Positions 8,371 to 17,750 of a DNA stretch of 64,000 bases are shown in pieces. The stretch's first letter is position 1; each line of letters starts with the position of its first letter. The position numbers and the translations under genes are program-made. The notes under the pieces were generated by a model. That model was not told the DNA's origin, did not search any database, and saw only the letters and a program-made list of their open reading frames with translations. The stretch is from NCBI GenBank assembly GCA_002737345.1, contig NSIK01000012.1, positions 53 through 64,052 on the forward strand. Reading direction: 5' to 3'. Origin of the DNA: Nitrospirota bacterium. GTDB lineage: Bacteria > Nitrospirota > Nitrospiria > Nitrospirales > Nitrospiraceae.

Positions 8371-9040
8371 CATTTTGACTGTTTGCTTCGCCGCTCTGGC
8401 TGTTGGCTGCGGTATTCCTATGGTGCCCTACCGCGCGGTCTATGAGGACCCGGTCAATTACGTCAGGCTGGAATGGGATCAAACGGTTTTGCCTGAGTGG
8501 CCGCCCAGCGCTCATGCGCACCCGACTATGATGTCTGTCGAGGATCTGGCTCACATCCTCGACGGCATCTCGGTCAGAGAACATCGGATTTGGTTGCAGA
8601 CATGGCTGCAAGGCGAGGCGCCGCTGGAGCCGGTATTTCGTCCTGAAGAGCTGGCCCTGGTGTCTCGGCAGGTTGCCGCGGCCCTGGCCGAGGCCCAACC
8701 GGACGAGCGGGTGACCTTTTATCTCAGCCAGCCGAAAACCTCCGTGAAGCGCATCATTACATCAGGCGGTTTGTATCTTCACGGCAAGGAGCTGCATTTC
8801 ACGCTGGGGAATTGGCAGGTGCTGTACGGTATTCCAACCTATGGGATGATCTACGATCGGCGCTATCCCCTGCGAGCGACGGCTGCGAAGGGGTTCGATA
8901 TTTTCTTTCATCCGAACGAGGCGGTCGTCGAGCAGCACCATGGTTTTCTGGATACGGTGCTGGCCAACACCAGAGACGAGCTTGTCATCGACCTGACGAA
9001 GATGAATGCCGGGCCCATCGCCTTGCTAGTGGAGCGTTGA
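8333..9040 (+). CDS. Lipoprotein of unknown function, paralogue of the one at 22674
   Basis: A short signal ends in the lipobox ALAVGC. The 235-residue protein has no domain I recognise, but it shares a clear block with the 22674-23324 lipoprotein. Both have HP, about 8 residues, then DxxxILxGxSVRxxR, then P(V/L)FRxxE(L/I)xLxxxxxxxALxxxxPDERVxFxLxxP. An internal DERVTFYLSQP is followed by beta-rich sequence. The gene ends in a 15-bp convergent overlap with the TolC gene. It is a member of an apparently lineage-specific lipoprotein family. Confidence 0.7.
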   Translation: MKPSTGSIRFSFCILTVCFAALAVGCGIPMVPYRAVYEDPVNYVRLEWDQTVLPEWPPSAHAHPTMMSVEDLAHILDGISVREHRIWLQTWLQGEAPLEPVFRPEELALVSRQVAAALAEAQPDERVTFYLSQPKTSVKRIITSGGLYLHGKELHFTLGNWQVLYGIPTYGMIYDRRYPLRATAAKGFDIFFHPNEAVVEQHHGFLDTVLANTRDELVIDLTKMNAGPIALLVER

Positions 9041-10408
9041 ATCGATCTCTAGCTGGCTCCGTCTTCCTGCTGCATAGGCGAGGGTGACTTCCGCGATCTT
9101 GTAATCGTATTGCGCTTCCGCCAGCCTTGTTTGCGCCCCCGTCACGGCGACTTCCGACTGCGTCACCTCCACCACTGTGCCGAGCCCGAGCTTATAGCGC
9201 TGCTTCGCGAGGTGCAGCGCTTCCAGTGCCGTTTTCACCTGCTCGTCGCTCAGCGTGATCTGTTGCGCGAAGGTGAGGGTGTCGAGATAGGCGTTCGTGA
9301 CCTGTTGCGTCAGGGCCTGTTCGATGCTGAGGCTGACGGACTGGGCTGCCACCTGTTGCGCGCTTGCTTCCCTCACTTGGTTCTCGATCATGAACCCCGT
9401 GAAGATCGGCATGGAGACCGAGGCGCCGCCGGCCCACCAGCCGCCGGTCGTGACGTTCCGGCTGGTGTCGAAGGTGTCGTATTGGCCGCCGCTGGCGATG
9501 GCGGAAATCGTCGGGAGGTACTGTTTCTTCATGGCCCGGAGCTTGGCTTCCGCTGCGGCGCTCTGTTCTCTGGCCCGCTGCAGTTCCGGATGGGTCAAAC
9601 TGTCGGCAATCAACGAGGGGAGTTCGCGCGGTACCCGCACCTCCACCGAGACCTCCTCCAGCACATAGTCCACCGCGCCGACGACACCCATCGCGCGATT
9701 GATGTCGGCAAAGCTGGATTTGAGGTCGTTCCGGCTCTTCACCAGCAGCGATTGCGCATTGACCAATTCCAGCCGCGCGAGGTCGAAGTCGAGCTTCGAT
9801 TTCAATTGCTGGCGGTAGAGGGTTTCGATCTGGCCGGTGATGAGCCCCCGTTCACGCACGGTCTCTTCGGCAATCTGCACTAGCTTGCGCCGTTTTAAAC
9901 TGTTGAGGTAGGCCCGTTGGATATTGACGACGATGAGGGCGCGGCGCGCCGCGACATCCTGGGTGGAGGCCCGTTGCGATAGTTCCGACGCCTGGACCAT
10001 ATTCTGTGTGTAGCCGAAGTCGTAGAGCCGCTGGCTCGCCAAGATTCCGGTTGAGTAGGCGCTCATGTTGGGCTGCAAGAGGCCGCCGGCTGGCGTGACG
10101 AAGCGCGGGTTGATCCTAGCTGCCCCGTTGGCCGCATCCATATTGGCGGAGACTTGTGGGTAGTAGAGTGAGCGGGTTTGCTCGGTTCGCGCTTCGTTGA
10201 TTTTGAGGTTGGCGTCCCCCTCTTGCATGAGCGGATGGTTCTTGAGTCCTGCATCGACGGCCTGTTGCAGGGCCAGGAAGCTGCCTTGCAGGAGGGCTGG
10301 CGGCGCGTCCTGTGCCGGCTGCGCAAATCCTGCGTGAGGATCGAGCGCGCCGAGTGTGACGAGCGCGAGACCTGCCGCGATGAGGAATCGAGTCGTAAGA
10401 GGTGTCAT
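9026..10408 (-). CDS. TolC-family outer-membrane efflux channel
   Basis: This is the outer-membrane component of a tripartite exporter. It carries a signal peptide (LIAAGLALVTLGALDPHAGFA) and two repeated coiled-coil halves (helices such as RYKLGLGTVVEVTQSEVAVTGAQTRLAEAQYDY near the C-terminus), as in TolC trimers. ATG at 10408 is preferred over 10447 because AGGAGA lies just upstream of it. It is the last gene of the RND operon, 42 bp after the adaptor. The length of 460 aa is standard. Confidence 0.9.
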   Translation of the reverse strand: MTPLTTRFLIAAGLALVTLGALDPHAGFAQPAQDAPPALLQGSFLALQQAVDAGLKNHPLMQEGDANLKINEARTEQTRSLYYPQVSANMDAANGAARINPRFVTPAGGLLQPNMSAYSTGILASQRLYDFGYTQNMVQASELSQRASTQDVAARRALIVVNIQRAYLNSLKRRKLVQIAEETVRERGLITGQIETLYRQQLKSKLDFDLARLELVNAQSLLVKSRNDLKSSFADINRAMGVVGAVDYVLEEVSVEVRVPRELPSLIADSLTHPELQRAREQSAAAEAKLRAMKKQYLPTISAIASGGQYDTFDTSRNVTTGGWWAGGASVSMPIFTGFMIENQVREASAQQVAAQSVSLSIEQALTQQVTNAYLDTLTFAQQITLSDEQVKTALEALHLAKQRYKLGLGTVVEVTQSEVAVTGAQTRLAEAQYDYKIAEVTLAYAAGRRSQLEIDSTLH

Positions 10409-10450
10409 GGTCGTTCTCCTGATAATGGGCGTGAAACGGTCCGACATCGT

Positions 10451-11716
10451 CTACTTGTTGGCGGAGGCTGGCGGAACGCCCTGGTTGCTTCCCGGCGACC
10501 GCCGTTCGAACTTCTGCTGCGCCGGCTTGGCGTCCGGAAGATTGAAGGGCGCGGGAGTGACTTGGGCGCCTTCCACCAGTCTGCGCTTGCCGACGACGAC
10601 GACCTGTTCGTCGCCAGAGAGTCCGTCGGTAACTTCCATCCAGCGCCCGTCGCTGATGCCGGTTTGCACCGGCACAGATTTTGCGCGGCCGCCTTCGACG
10701 ATGAACACAGACTTACCTTTCGACCCGCTGATGATGGCTTGCGGCGGCAACACAAGCGCGTTGGGAATCTCCCGTAGCCCGAGCGAGACTTCGACATAGG
10801 TACCGGGGCGGAGCGCATGGTCCTTGTTCGGGAGATCGATCTCGACGAGGAGGCTTCGCGTCGACGGATCAAGCGCGAGAGTCGAGCGAGTGACGGTGCC
10901 GGTGAAGGATCGTCTGTCGAGTCCCTTGACGATCACGGTAGCCTTGGTCTTGCCAGGCACCACCCAGGAGGAGTCATCCTGCGGCACGTTCGTGTAGACG
11001 CGCACGGTATCCAGATCCATGATGGTGAAGAGCGGAATCGCTCCGGCTGACGAGGCCGTAGCGATCTGGATCAGCGCCCCGGGATCGGCAAAACGCGCCG
11101 TGATGATCCCCGCATAGGGCGCGCGCACCTTCGTATAGTCGCGCAAGGCCATCCGCTGTTCCACGAGATGTTTCGCCCCCTGGGCTGCGGCCTCCACGAC
11201 ATCGACATCGTGTTTGGCGATGACATCCGGTGATTCCTTCCAAACTTTGGCCAGCCGTTCGAACGTCAGCTTCTTGATGTGGTAGTCGGCCAGGGCCTGA
11301 TGGAACTGCTCGTCCACTTCCGGTGCATCGATGATGGCCAGGATCTGATCCTTCTTGACCGAATCGCCTTTATCCGGACCGATCCATCTCAAATAGCCGG
11401 ACACTTTCGCGTAGAGCGTCGTTTGATAGAGTGGCGAGATGTTCGCTGGAAGAGTGACGGTATAGACCAGCTCTCGTCTCGTTGGTTTCGTGACCTGCGC
11501 ATCCACCGGCTGGTTATCGCCTTGTGGGCCGGTTTTCGGAGCGTCCGGCGAGGGCGAGAGATGGCTGTCGCCTGGCAGGGCCGTCGTCTGTTCCCCGGTG
11601 CCGTGAAGGGAGAGATAGCCTCCGATGGACAGCGCCGTCATCGCCGCTAGAGTTGGGATGAGCCAGCGGCGCGGCGCGGATGGCGAAAGTGGGGTCCGTT
11701 CGTCGAGATCGTCCAT
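10451..11716 (-). CDS. RND efflux periplasmic adaptor (membrane fusion protein)
   Basis: HlyD/AcrA-type adaptor linking the inner-membrane pump to TolC. One N-terminal transmembrane or signal segment (IPTLAAMTALSIGGYLSL) is followed by a biotinyl-lipoyl half (SGYLRWIGPDKGDSVKKDQ), an alpha hairpin, the second half (VRAPYAGIITARF) and a beta-barrel domain. Its ATG shares one base with the pump stop codon (TGATG on the minus strand), a sign of coupled translation. 421 aa is slightly long for the family. Confidence 0.92.
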   Translation of the reverse strand: MDDLDERTPLSPSAPRRWLIPTLAAMTALSIGGYLSLHGTGEQTTALPGDSHLSPSPDAPKTGPQGDNQPVDAQVTKPTRRELVYTVTLPANISPLYQTTLYAKVSGYLRWIGPDKGDSVKKDQILAIIDAPEVDEQFHQALADYHIKKLTFERLAKVWKESPDVIAKHDVDVVEAAAQGAKHLVEQRMALRDYTKVRAPYAGIITARFADPGALIQIATASSAGAIPLFTIMDLDTVRVYTNVPQDDSSWVVPGKTKATVIVKGLDRRSFTGTVTRSTLALDPSTRSLLVEIDLPNKDHALRPGTYVEVSLGLREIPNALVLPPQAIISGSKGKSVFIVEGGRAKSVPVQTGISDGRWMEVTDGLSGDEQVVVVGKRRLVEGAQVTPAPFNLPDAKPAQQKFERRSPGSNQGVPPASANK

Positions 11717-14700
11717 CAAATCTCCTCAGAGGTCGCTTGAGGTGTGGGGGCGGAGGCCACATGCACACGACTCGTCAGAACCAGGCTATGCAGCACCGGC
11801 ACGACGAGCAGGGTCATGATGGTGGAGACGGCCAGGCCTCCGACGACGGCGCGGGCCAAGGGGACCATCGTTTCATTCCCTTCGCCGAAGCCCAGCGCGA
11901 GCGGGAGCAAGCCTAGAATCGTTGCGAGGGCCGTCATCAAAATCGGTCGGACGCGGCTGGCGCCAGCCTGGAAGACGGCTTCTTCCGCGGTGGCGCCGGC
12001 TCGCACCCTGCGGTTCGCCGAGTCCACCAGGAGAATGCTGTTCGAGACCACGATGCCCATCATCATGAGGGTTCCGATCATGGATTCCACGTTGACTGAG
12101 GTATTGGTCAGGTGCAGCAAGAGGACGGTGCCGATCCAGCCGAGCGGCACCGCCACCAGGATAATCAAGGGATCGATCAAGGACCGGAAGAGTCCGACCA
12201 TCACGAGATAGATCAAGAGCATGGCCAGGGGCAGGGCAAGGGCAAAGTTGCCGATGGCGGCCCGCATGTTGGCCACTTCGCCGCGAAGCTGCAAGGTCAC
12301 GTCCTTCGGGAGCTGGATAGTGGCCAGGACGGTTTCAATGTCTTTGGCGACGTGGCTCAGATCGTTGCCAACCGGCGTAATGAGCACGTCGATCATCCGA
12401 GAGAGATCGTAGTGATCCACGGAATCTGGGCCGGTCTTGAAGGAGAGGGCGGCCACATCCCGGAGGAGGACTGGCGGCCCGCGCCGCTCGTCTCCCGACG
12501 CGTAGAGGCCGCTGGCCAGACCCATCGGCTGTCCGGCGAAGGGGGTGTTTTGGAGCGCCTGGGCCGAGCCGCTCGTTGCGCTCGAGGTCAGGGAGGAGGC
12601 GGAGCGCAGCTGTGTGCGGGCGCCGATGATCGGGGTGTTGAGCAGGTCTTCGGTATTGGTCAGCGACTGTTCCGGATATTGGGCCAGCAAGTAGTACCCG
12701 TTGCCGGTCTTGGGATCGAGCCAGAAGTTGGGGCTCAAGGCAATGTTCGAGCTGATGCCGGTGATCACATCCACGATGACGCGCTCCTGCGTAATGCCGT
12801 AATAGGCGGCTTTGGTTCGGTCCACGTCAATGTGCATCTCCGGATAGTTCTTGCCCTGTTTGATCCGCACATCGACTGTGTTTGGGACCTGCGCGACCTT
12901 CTGCTGAATTTCTTCCGCCACAGACCGGATGATGTCGAGGGTCGGCCCTTTTACCTGAATGTCGATCGGCGCGCGCAGCCCGAAGTTCAGGACGTCGCTG
13001 ATGATGCCGCCGGTCTGGAAGGCGATTTCGACGCCGGGCAGGGAGTTGTGCAGTTTGGCCCGTAGCTGCGTGATGTAGTCGTCCGTGCCCCCCTGGTGGC
13101 CCGTTACGAGGTTGACCAGCACAAAGGCTGTGTGGCTGCCGGTGTTGGGGGCGAAACGAGCCGCATCGCCGAAATAGATCCCGGTGTTGGAAATGACTTC
13201 TTCCAGATCCTGTTTCGGGATGGTCTCCTGCACCAGCTGTTCGACCTGCGCCACAATCGCTGTCGTCTTTTCAATCCGCGACCCTTCCGGCGCTGAGATA
13301 TGTATCGTGAAATTGCCTGCGTCGACGCGCGGGAAAAATTCCTGGTGCAGCAGTGGCGCCAGGATGAGGACTGTGCCCATGAGGGCCAGGAGGGCCAGGC
13401 CGATCACGACCGGTTTGAGGCGCAGGCTGGTCCGCAAGAGCGGGAGATAGATGGCCAGGACATAGCGGAACCAGCCGCTGGAGGCAGAGCTCGCCTTTGC
13501 GCTGTCGCCGCTATGGGCCTTCTGGTAAAAACTGGCGAGGAGTACCGGCGTCACGGACATCGAGACGGCATAGTCGGCCAGCATGGCAAAGGCCACGGTC
13601 ATGGCGAGCGGCAAGAAGAGGAATTTGATGATCCCGGTGAAGAACATGATGGGGAGGTACACGATCAGGATGCAGATCGTGGCGACCAGGATCGGCAACG
13701 TCAGTTCGGTCGCGCTGTCTTCGGCGGCGGAGCGGCCGTCTTTGCCCATCGCCAAATGGCGATGCAGGTTTTCCTGCACGACGATGTTGTTATCCAGCAG
13801 GGTGCCGATTACGAGCGCCAACCCGCCGAGCGTCATGATGTTCACGCTCTGGCCGGTCAAATAGAGCGCGCCGAGCGCAGCCGTGAGCGAGAGGGGAATC
13901 GCCAATCCGACGACCAGCGAGGCTTTGAAGCTTCCGAGGAAGAGATAAATCATCAGGCCGGCCAGCACCGCGCCCATGAGCCCTTCTTTTTGCAGATTGG
14001 CAATGGCCTGCCGGATATAGAGCGACTGGTCATAGATGAACTTCACCGTCGTACCGGCGGGAATCTCCGTCAGCTTCGAGAGTTTTGCGCGGATCCCGTC
14101 CGTCACTTCCAGCGTATTGGCCCCCTCCTGCCTGGTGATGGGGAGATAGGTGGCCTCGCGCCCATTCACCCGCACGATCGACGCTTGAATGGCCGCGCTG
14201 TCCGATGCCGTGCCGATGTCGCGCACGAAGATCGGCGTGCCGTTCACAATTTTGATCGGGATGTCGTTGATCTTCTCGACCGCCTCGATGAGGCTGTTCG
14301 AATAGACGTAGAAGTCCAGGTCGCCGATCTTGATATTGCCGGCCGGGATGATGGCGCTCTGGGCGTTAATGGCTTTGACGACGTCCGAGGGGGACACGTC
14401 GCGTGCGACCATTCGTTGATGGTCGAGGAAAACCGTGATCTGCCGGACCTTGCCGCCCAGCGGGGGGCCGAAGGAAATACCGGGGATGGTGGCGATCTGC
14501 TGGCGCAAGGTGAAATAGGCCAAATCGCGGATCTCTTTCGCACCCAGCGTGTCGCTGCTGACCGAGAGGAGCCCCACCGGCAGGCTTGCCACGCCGAACT
14601 TATAGACGGAGGGAGGATAGACGCCGGGCGGGAGCAGTCGAATGATGCTGTAGGCCAAGCTGGTCAGCTCGGACTGGGCCGAATCGATACTGTATTCAGG

Positions 14701-14985
14701 CTGGAAGAAGACTTTGATGTAGCTCATTCCGGCCAGCGACTGCGATTCAATATGTTCAACGTAGCTCGCTTCGACGAACCGCTGCTCCATCTTGAGCGTA
14801 ATCGCCCCCTCCATCTCGGTGGGGCTTAAGCCCCGGTAGAAGGTCGTCACGAGGATGGTCGGAATCTTGATCTCGGGGAAAATGTCCACCCGCATCTTTT
14901 GGTACGACACGGTGCCGAGGACGAGCAGGATCATGCAGAGGGCAAAGACGGCGTAGGGGTTCTTGAGGGACGCGCGGGTTAGCAT
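11716..14985 (-). CDS. RND-family efflux pump, inner-membrane permease
   Basis: A 1089-aa proton-driven exporter of the AcrB/MdtB superfamily with twelve predicted membrane segments and two large periplasmic loops. TM4 carries LVIGTLLDNNIVVQEN, where AcrB has two adjacent Asp residues; here the second is Asn. TM10 reads MMMGIVVSNSILLVD, with Ser where AcrB has the proton-relay Lys. These differences suggest a subfamily with altered proton coupling rather than a true AcrB. The substrate is unknown. It is the first intact gene of the pump-adaptor-TolC operon; no strong ribosome site is visible ahead of it. Confidence 0.92.
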   Translation of the reverse strand: MLTRASLKNPYAVFALCMILLVLGTVSYQKMRVDIFPEIKIPTILVTTFYRGLSPTEMEGAITLKMEQRFVEASYVEHIESQSLAGMSYIKVFFQPEYSIDSAQSELTSLAYSIIRLLPPGVYPPSVYKFGVASLPVGLLSVSSDTLGAKEIRDLAYFTLRQQIATIPGISFGPPLGGKVRQITVFLDHQRMVARDVSPSDVVKAINAQSAIIPAGNIKIGDLDFYVYSNSLIEAVEKINDIPIKIVNGTPIFVRDIGTASDSAAIQASIVRVNGREATYLPITRQEGANTLEVTDGIRAKLSKLTEIPAGTTVKFIYDQSLYIRQAIANLQKEGLMGAVLAGLMIYLFLGSFKASLVVGLAIPLSLTAALGALYLTGQSVNIMTLGGLALVIGTLLDNNIVVQENLHRHLAMGKDGRSAAEDSATELTLPILVATICILIVYLPIMFFTGIIKFLFLPLAMTVAFAMLADYAVSMSVTPVLLASFYQKAHSGDSAKASSASSGWFRYVLAIYLPLLRTSLRLKPVVIGLALLALMGTVLILAPLLHQEFFPRVDAGNFTIHISAPEGSRIEKTTAIVAQVEQLVQETIPKQDLEEVISNTGIYFGDAARFAPNTGSHTAFVLVNLVTGHQGGTDDYITQLRAKLHNSLPGVEIAFQTGGIISDVLNFGLRAPIDIQVKGPTLDIIRSVAEEIQQKVAQVPNTVDVRIKQGKNYPEMHIDVDRTKAAYYGITQERVIVDVITGISSNIALSPNFWLDPKTGNGYYLLAQYPEQSLTNTEDLLNTPIIGARTQLRSASSLTSSATSGSAQALQNTPFAGQPMGLASGLYASGDERRGPPVLLRDVAALSFKTGPDSVDHYDLSRMIDVLITPVGNDLSHVAKDIETVLATIQLPKDVTLQLRGEVANMRAAIGNFALALPLAMLLIYLVMVGLFRSLIDPLIILVAVPLGWIGTVLLLHLTNTSVNVESMIGTLMMMGIVVSNSILLVDSANRRVRAGATAEEAVFQAGASRVRPILMTALATILGLLPLALGFGEGNETMVPLARAVVGGLAVSTIMTLLVVPVLHSLVLTSRVHVASAPTPQATSEEI

Positions 14986-15263
14986 GCTGTTTCAACCATG
15001 AGCGGGCGGTTCCATGTGAGCCAGTAGCGGCAGCGATCGCCGGCACAGTGAATAGGTCCATCGAAGCTCCCTAGTTTTACCACATAACCGTTGGTTCCGC
15101 AGCTATCAGAATTGGCAAGATCAGCCGGATCGTTCGACGTGGTGACGACGACGACGGGGAGCGCGGCAAACCGACCATGGGATCGGAGCTGTTTCAGCAG
15201 GTCGCAGCCATTTTGGCGGCCTAGATGCAGGTTTAAGAGTATGCGGGAGGGGAGGGATGGCGA
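14979..15263 (-). pseudogene. Decayed response-regulator receiver domain fragment
   Basis: The minus-strand frame reads SRILLNLHLGRQNGCDLLKQ, then LPVVVVTTSND, then GYVVKL and a final TWNRPL. This matches the second half of an Rcp1-type receiver domain (LILLDLNLPxxDG, PVVVLTTS, Y(I/V)xKP). The phosphoacceptor Asp is Asn here, while the conserved Thr and Lys positions remain. The beginning of the domain is absent in frame because it runs into the TPR gene. Its TAA overlaps the RND start by a few bases, so it may be the ruin of a regulator gene that once led the operon. Confidence 0.6.
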
Positions 15264-15357
15264 GGCAGGTGGCAGGGTTTCTGTGCTCGCAGAACGCGCG
15301 TCCGATCCCCACATCGCCGCCCAGTTATGTACTGCCCGAGAGGGTGCTCTGTGGTTA

Positions 15358-17091
15358 CTACGATCCGGTTGGCGCCACGATCCGGAACCGGACTTCATCC
15401 ACAAGAGTATCGCTGGACGCCTGCTCTCCTGCGAACAAGCCACAGCGGTAGAGGCCTGTGGCCCATCCAGTGGCAGGAGGGGCGAGCAGGAAATAGCCGG
15501 ACTGGTCGTTCATGGTTGTCATCACGTGGTCCTGTGCGATGGCGCGTGGCGCTCCCGTGATCCCTGATGTCTCAGGCGAACAGTGTGCTGTAAGGGGTAC
15601 CGCATCGTACGAGGACGACACCAGCCTGAAGACCAGGTAGATCTCTTTCTGCGAAGGGGGGAAGCTATCCCCTGGGTAGAGAGGAATAAATTCATGGGCT
15701 CCGGTGGGGAAATCGTCTCGCACGACTTTTCCAGCGGGGATGACAAATCGAAACCAGCTGAAGTCGGCATCCCGGCCCATAAGCGAGGCCTGTTGGTCTA
15801 GGGGGTTCTGAGGTTTCAGCTGCGCCAGGGCCTTCGCGAACAGGTCTTCCTCCGCAAGGGCTGAGGCAGAGGCGGGAGTGCTGGATGGGACTGAGTTCGC
15901 AGCTTCATCTGTCAGGCGCGCCAATTCTGGAACATGGGGCCGTACCTTCTCGAGCCATCGGGCGATCTTCTGTTTGTCGAGCATCCTGGTGTCCGGCGGG
16001 AGCTGGGTGTTCTTATTCTGTGTTTCAAATTCGACCGCCGCCTCATAGAGGATGTGGAAATGCACGAAGGCCTCTTCCCACTGTTTTAGGTCGACGAGAC
16101 ATTGGCCCATTCGAAAGACCGTATCCGCATAGTCTTCGTCGCTGGGATTCAGGTCAGATATCTTGCCGAAGACCGTCAGGGCCTCCTTGCACCGGCTTAG
16201 CTGCATGAGGGTCAGCCCTAATTGGTGATTGGCAAGGGGGTCGTTGGGGTTGAGCACCAGCAGCCGTCGATAGATCGGTTCGGCCTCCTGGTAGTGACCA
16301 ATTGAGAAGAGTCGCCAGGCCTCTGCGCGAATGGCGGCCCATTCCTTTCGCTGCGCCGCGGTCATGTCGCGCGAGAGGACCGGGTCGAAACGCCGGCCTC
16401 GATCGATGGAGGTGCCGCGGATTTGCGAAAGCAGATTCTTGGCAGGGAGCTCCAGTGGAGAGTCGGGCGGCAGCTGGTGCAGCACATATTGCACGGCAGC
16501 TTCCGCGCCTTGGTAGTTGAGAAGGTCAAATCTCGCTCGGGCCAATGATAATCGCCAGCCGAGCATATCCGGAACGAGTTCGATGGCTGCAGCATAGAAC
16601 GCGAGCGATTCTTCCAGGCGATCGAGCTTTCGGAGTTCGTGCGCAAGCCGTAAATGGATCAAGGGATTTCGAATATCGATTTGGGCCATGCGCTGGAGCT
16701 CGGCGATGGATTCGTCTTCCTGACCCCACCGAGTCAGCACGCTCCACTTGGCCCATCGGACATCCAATGCAGCCGGGTTTCCGGCCAGCGCCAGGTCATA
16801 GGCCGCCACTGCCGCTTGAGGGTCTCGGGCTGTGGCCAGAATATCACCGCGTAATTTGTAGAGCGTCAGCGCGGGTGGGTAATCGTGAATTCCCTGGTCG
16901 AGGATCTCGACGGCTGGCTGCAGCGCGCCGCTCTCCCAGAGGGCTTTCGCCCGCTCTGCCAGGGCCGTTTCCGGATGAGTCTGTGGGGCCTCCGCCGATG
17001 CGAGAGCTCCCATCGTCAACGTTGCCGCACATGCGAGGCTCAGGAGCCTGGCGAGGGGACGGCCTTGTGGTCGGACGGCAGTGTGTTGCAT
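15358..17091 (-). CDS. Periplasmic TPR-repeat protein
   Basis: A signal peptide (LLSLACAATLTMGALASAEA) is followed by several TPR units: two near residues 45-120, more at 130-200, and a cluster at 270-370 including GHYQEAEPIYRRLLVLNP. A C-terminal region of about 150 residues is rich in beta strands (FSWFRFVIPAGKVVRDDFP, IYLVFRLVSSSYD) and is not TPR. The ATG at 17091 gives a clean signal sequence; the frame is open to 17181. It probably scaffolds an envelope complex. It diverges from trmL. Confidence 0.75.
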   Translation of the reverse strand: MQHTAVRPQGRPLARLLSLACAATLTMGALASAEAPQTHPETALAERAKALWESGALQPAVEILDQGIHDYPPALTLYKLRGDILATARDPQAAVAAYDLALAGNPAALDVRWAKWSVLTRWGQEDESIAELQRMAQIDIRNPLIHLRLAHELRKLDRLEESLAFYAAAIELVPDMLGWRLSLARARFDLLNYQGAEAAVQYVLHQLPPDSPLELPAKNLLSQIRGTSIDRGRRFDPVLSRDMTAAQRKEWAAIRAEAWRLFSIGHYQEAEPIYRRLLVLNPNDPLANHQLGLTLMQLSRCKEALTVFGKISDLNPSDEDYADTVFRMGQCLVDLKQWEEAFVHFHILYEAAVEFETQNKNTQLPPDTRMLDKQKIARWLEKVRPHVPELARLTDEAANSVPSSTPASASALAEEDLFAKALAQLKPQNPLDQQASLMGRDADFSWFRFVIPAGKVVRDDFPTGAHEFIPLYPGDSFPPSQKEIYLVFRLVSSSYDAVPLTAHCSPETSGITGAPRAIAQDHVMTTMNDQSGYFLLAPPATGWATGLYRCGLFAGEQASSDTLVDEVRFRIVAPTGS

Positions 17092-17186
17092 GTGCGCGGG
17101 CAACGTTGTGAGGTCACCTGCTACTATACCAAGAAGCCGGGCGATAATGAAATGGACTGTCGCGTCCATGTTACACTGCACATCCC

Positions 17187-17660
17187 ATGTTCGACGTCAT
17201 TCTGTACCAGCCTGAAATCCCGCCGAACACCGGCAACATTATCCGGCTCTGCGCCAATACCGGGGCCAGGCTGCATCTGGTGAAGCCTTTGGGGTTTACG
17301 CTGGAGGACAAGCAGTTACTGCGAGCGGGACTGGACTATCACGAATTCGCCACGATCACGGTGTATGAAAGCTGGGCCGAATGCGCCGACCGATTCAAGG
17401 ATCGCCGCCTCTTTGCCATTTCGACCAAAGGCACGCAACGGCATGATTTGGTCGAGTATGTTGCCGGCGATGCCTTTGTGTTCGGGCCTGAGAGCCGCGG
17501 GTTGCCGCCAGAGATTCTGGAGCTGGCGGCAGGGCCGCAATGCATTCGAATCCCCATGGTTCCTGGAAACCGGAGCCTCAATCTGTCCAATGCCGTCGCG
17601 GTGGTGGTCTATGAAGCCTGGCGTCAGCTGGGGTTTAGTGCGGGGCCGAAGAGTGGATAG
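17187..17660 (+). CDS. trmL: tRNA (cytidine/uridine(34)-2'-O)-methyltransferase TrmL
   Basis: This SPOUT-class enzyme methylates the wobble ribose of tRNA-Leu using SAM. It starts FDVILYQPEIPPNTGNIIRLCANTG, contains the family signature FGPESRGLP, and ends with the trefoil-knot segment MVPGNRSLNLSNAVAVVVYEA. The 157 aa match the minimal SPOUT length. It stands alone between divergent and convergent neighbours. Confidence 0.95.
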   Translation: MFDVILYQPEIPPNTGNIIRLCANTGARLHLVKPLGFTLEDKQLLRAGLDYHEFATITVYESWAECADRFKDRRLFAISTKGTQRHDLVEYVAGDAFVFGPESRGLPPEILELAAGPQCIRIPMVPGNRSLNLSNAVAVVVYEAWRQLGFSAGPKSG

Positions 17661-17750
17661 CGAATGGCTTATCGCCGAACAACGGAAATCCTGTTTGTCT
17701 TGTCTCTACTCTCGGCCATATGCCATCGGCATGGGCTCTCCCATCCGTTT

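Noticed and set aside
9110-14829. Long plus-strand frames (257, 317 and 509 aa) opposite the efflux genes
   Set aside because: They are rich in His, Arg, Asp and Gly as expected for antisense of GC-rich genes, have no ribosome sites and match no domain.
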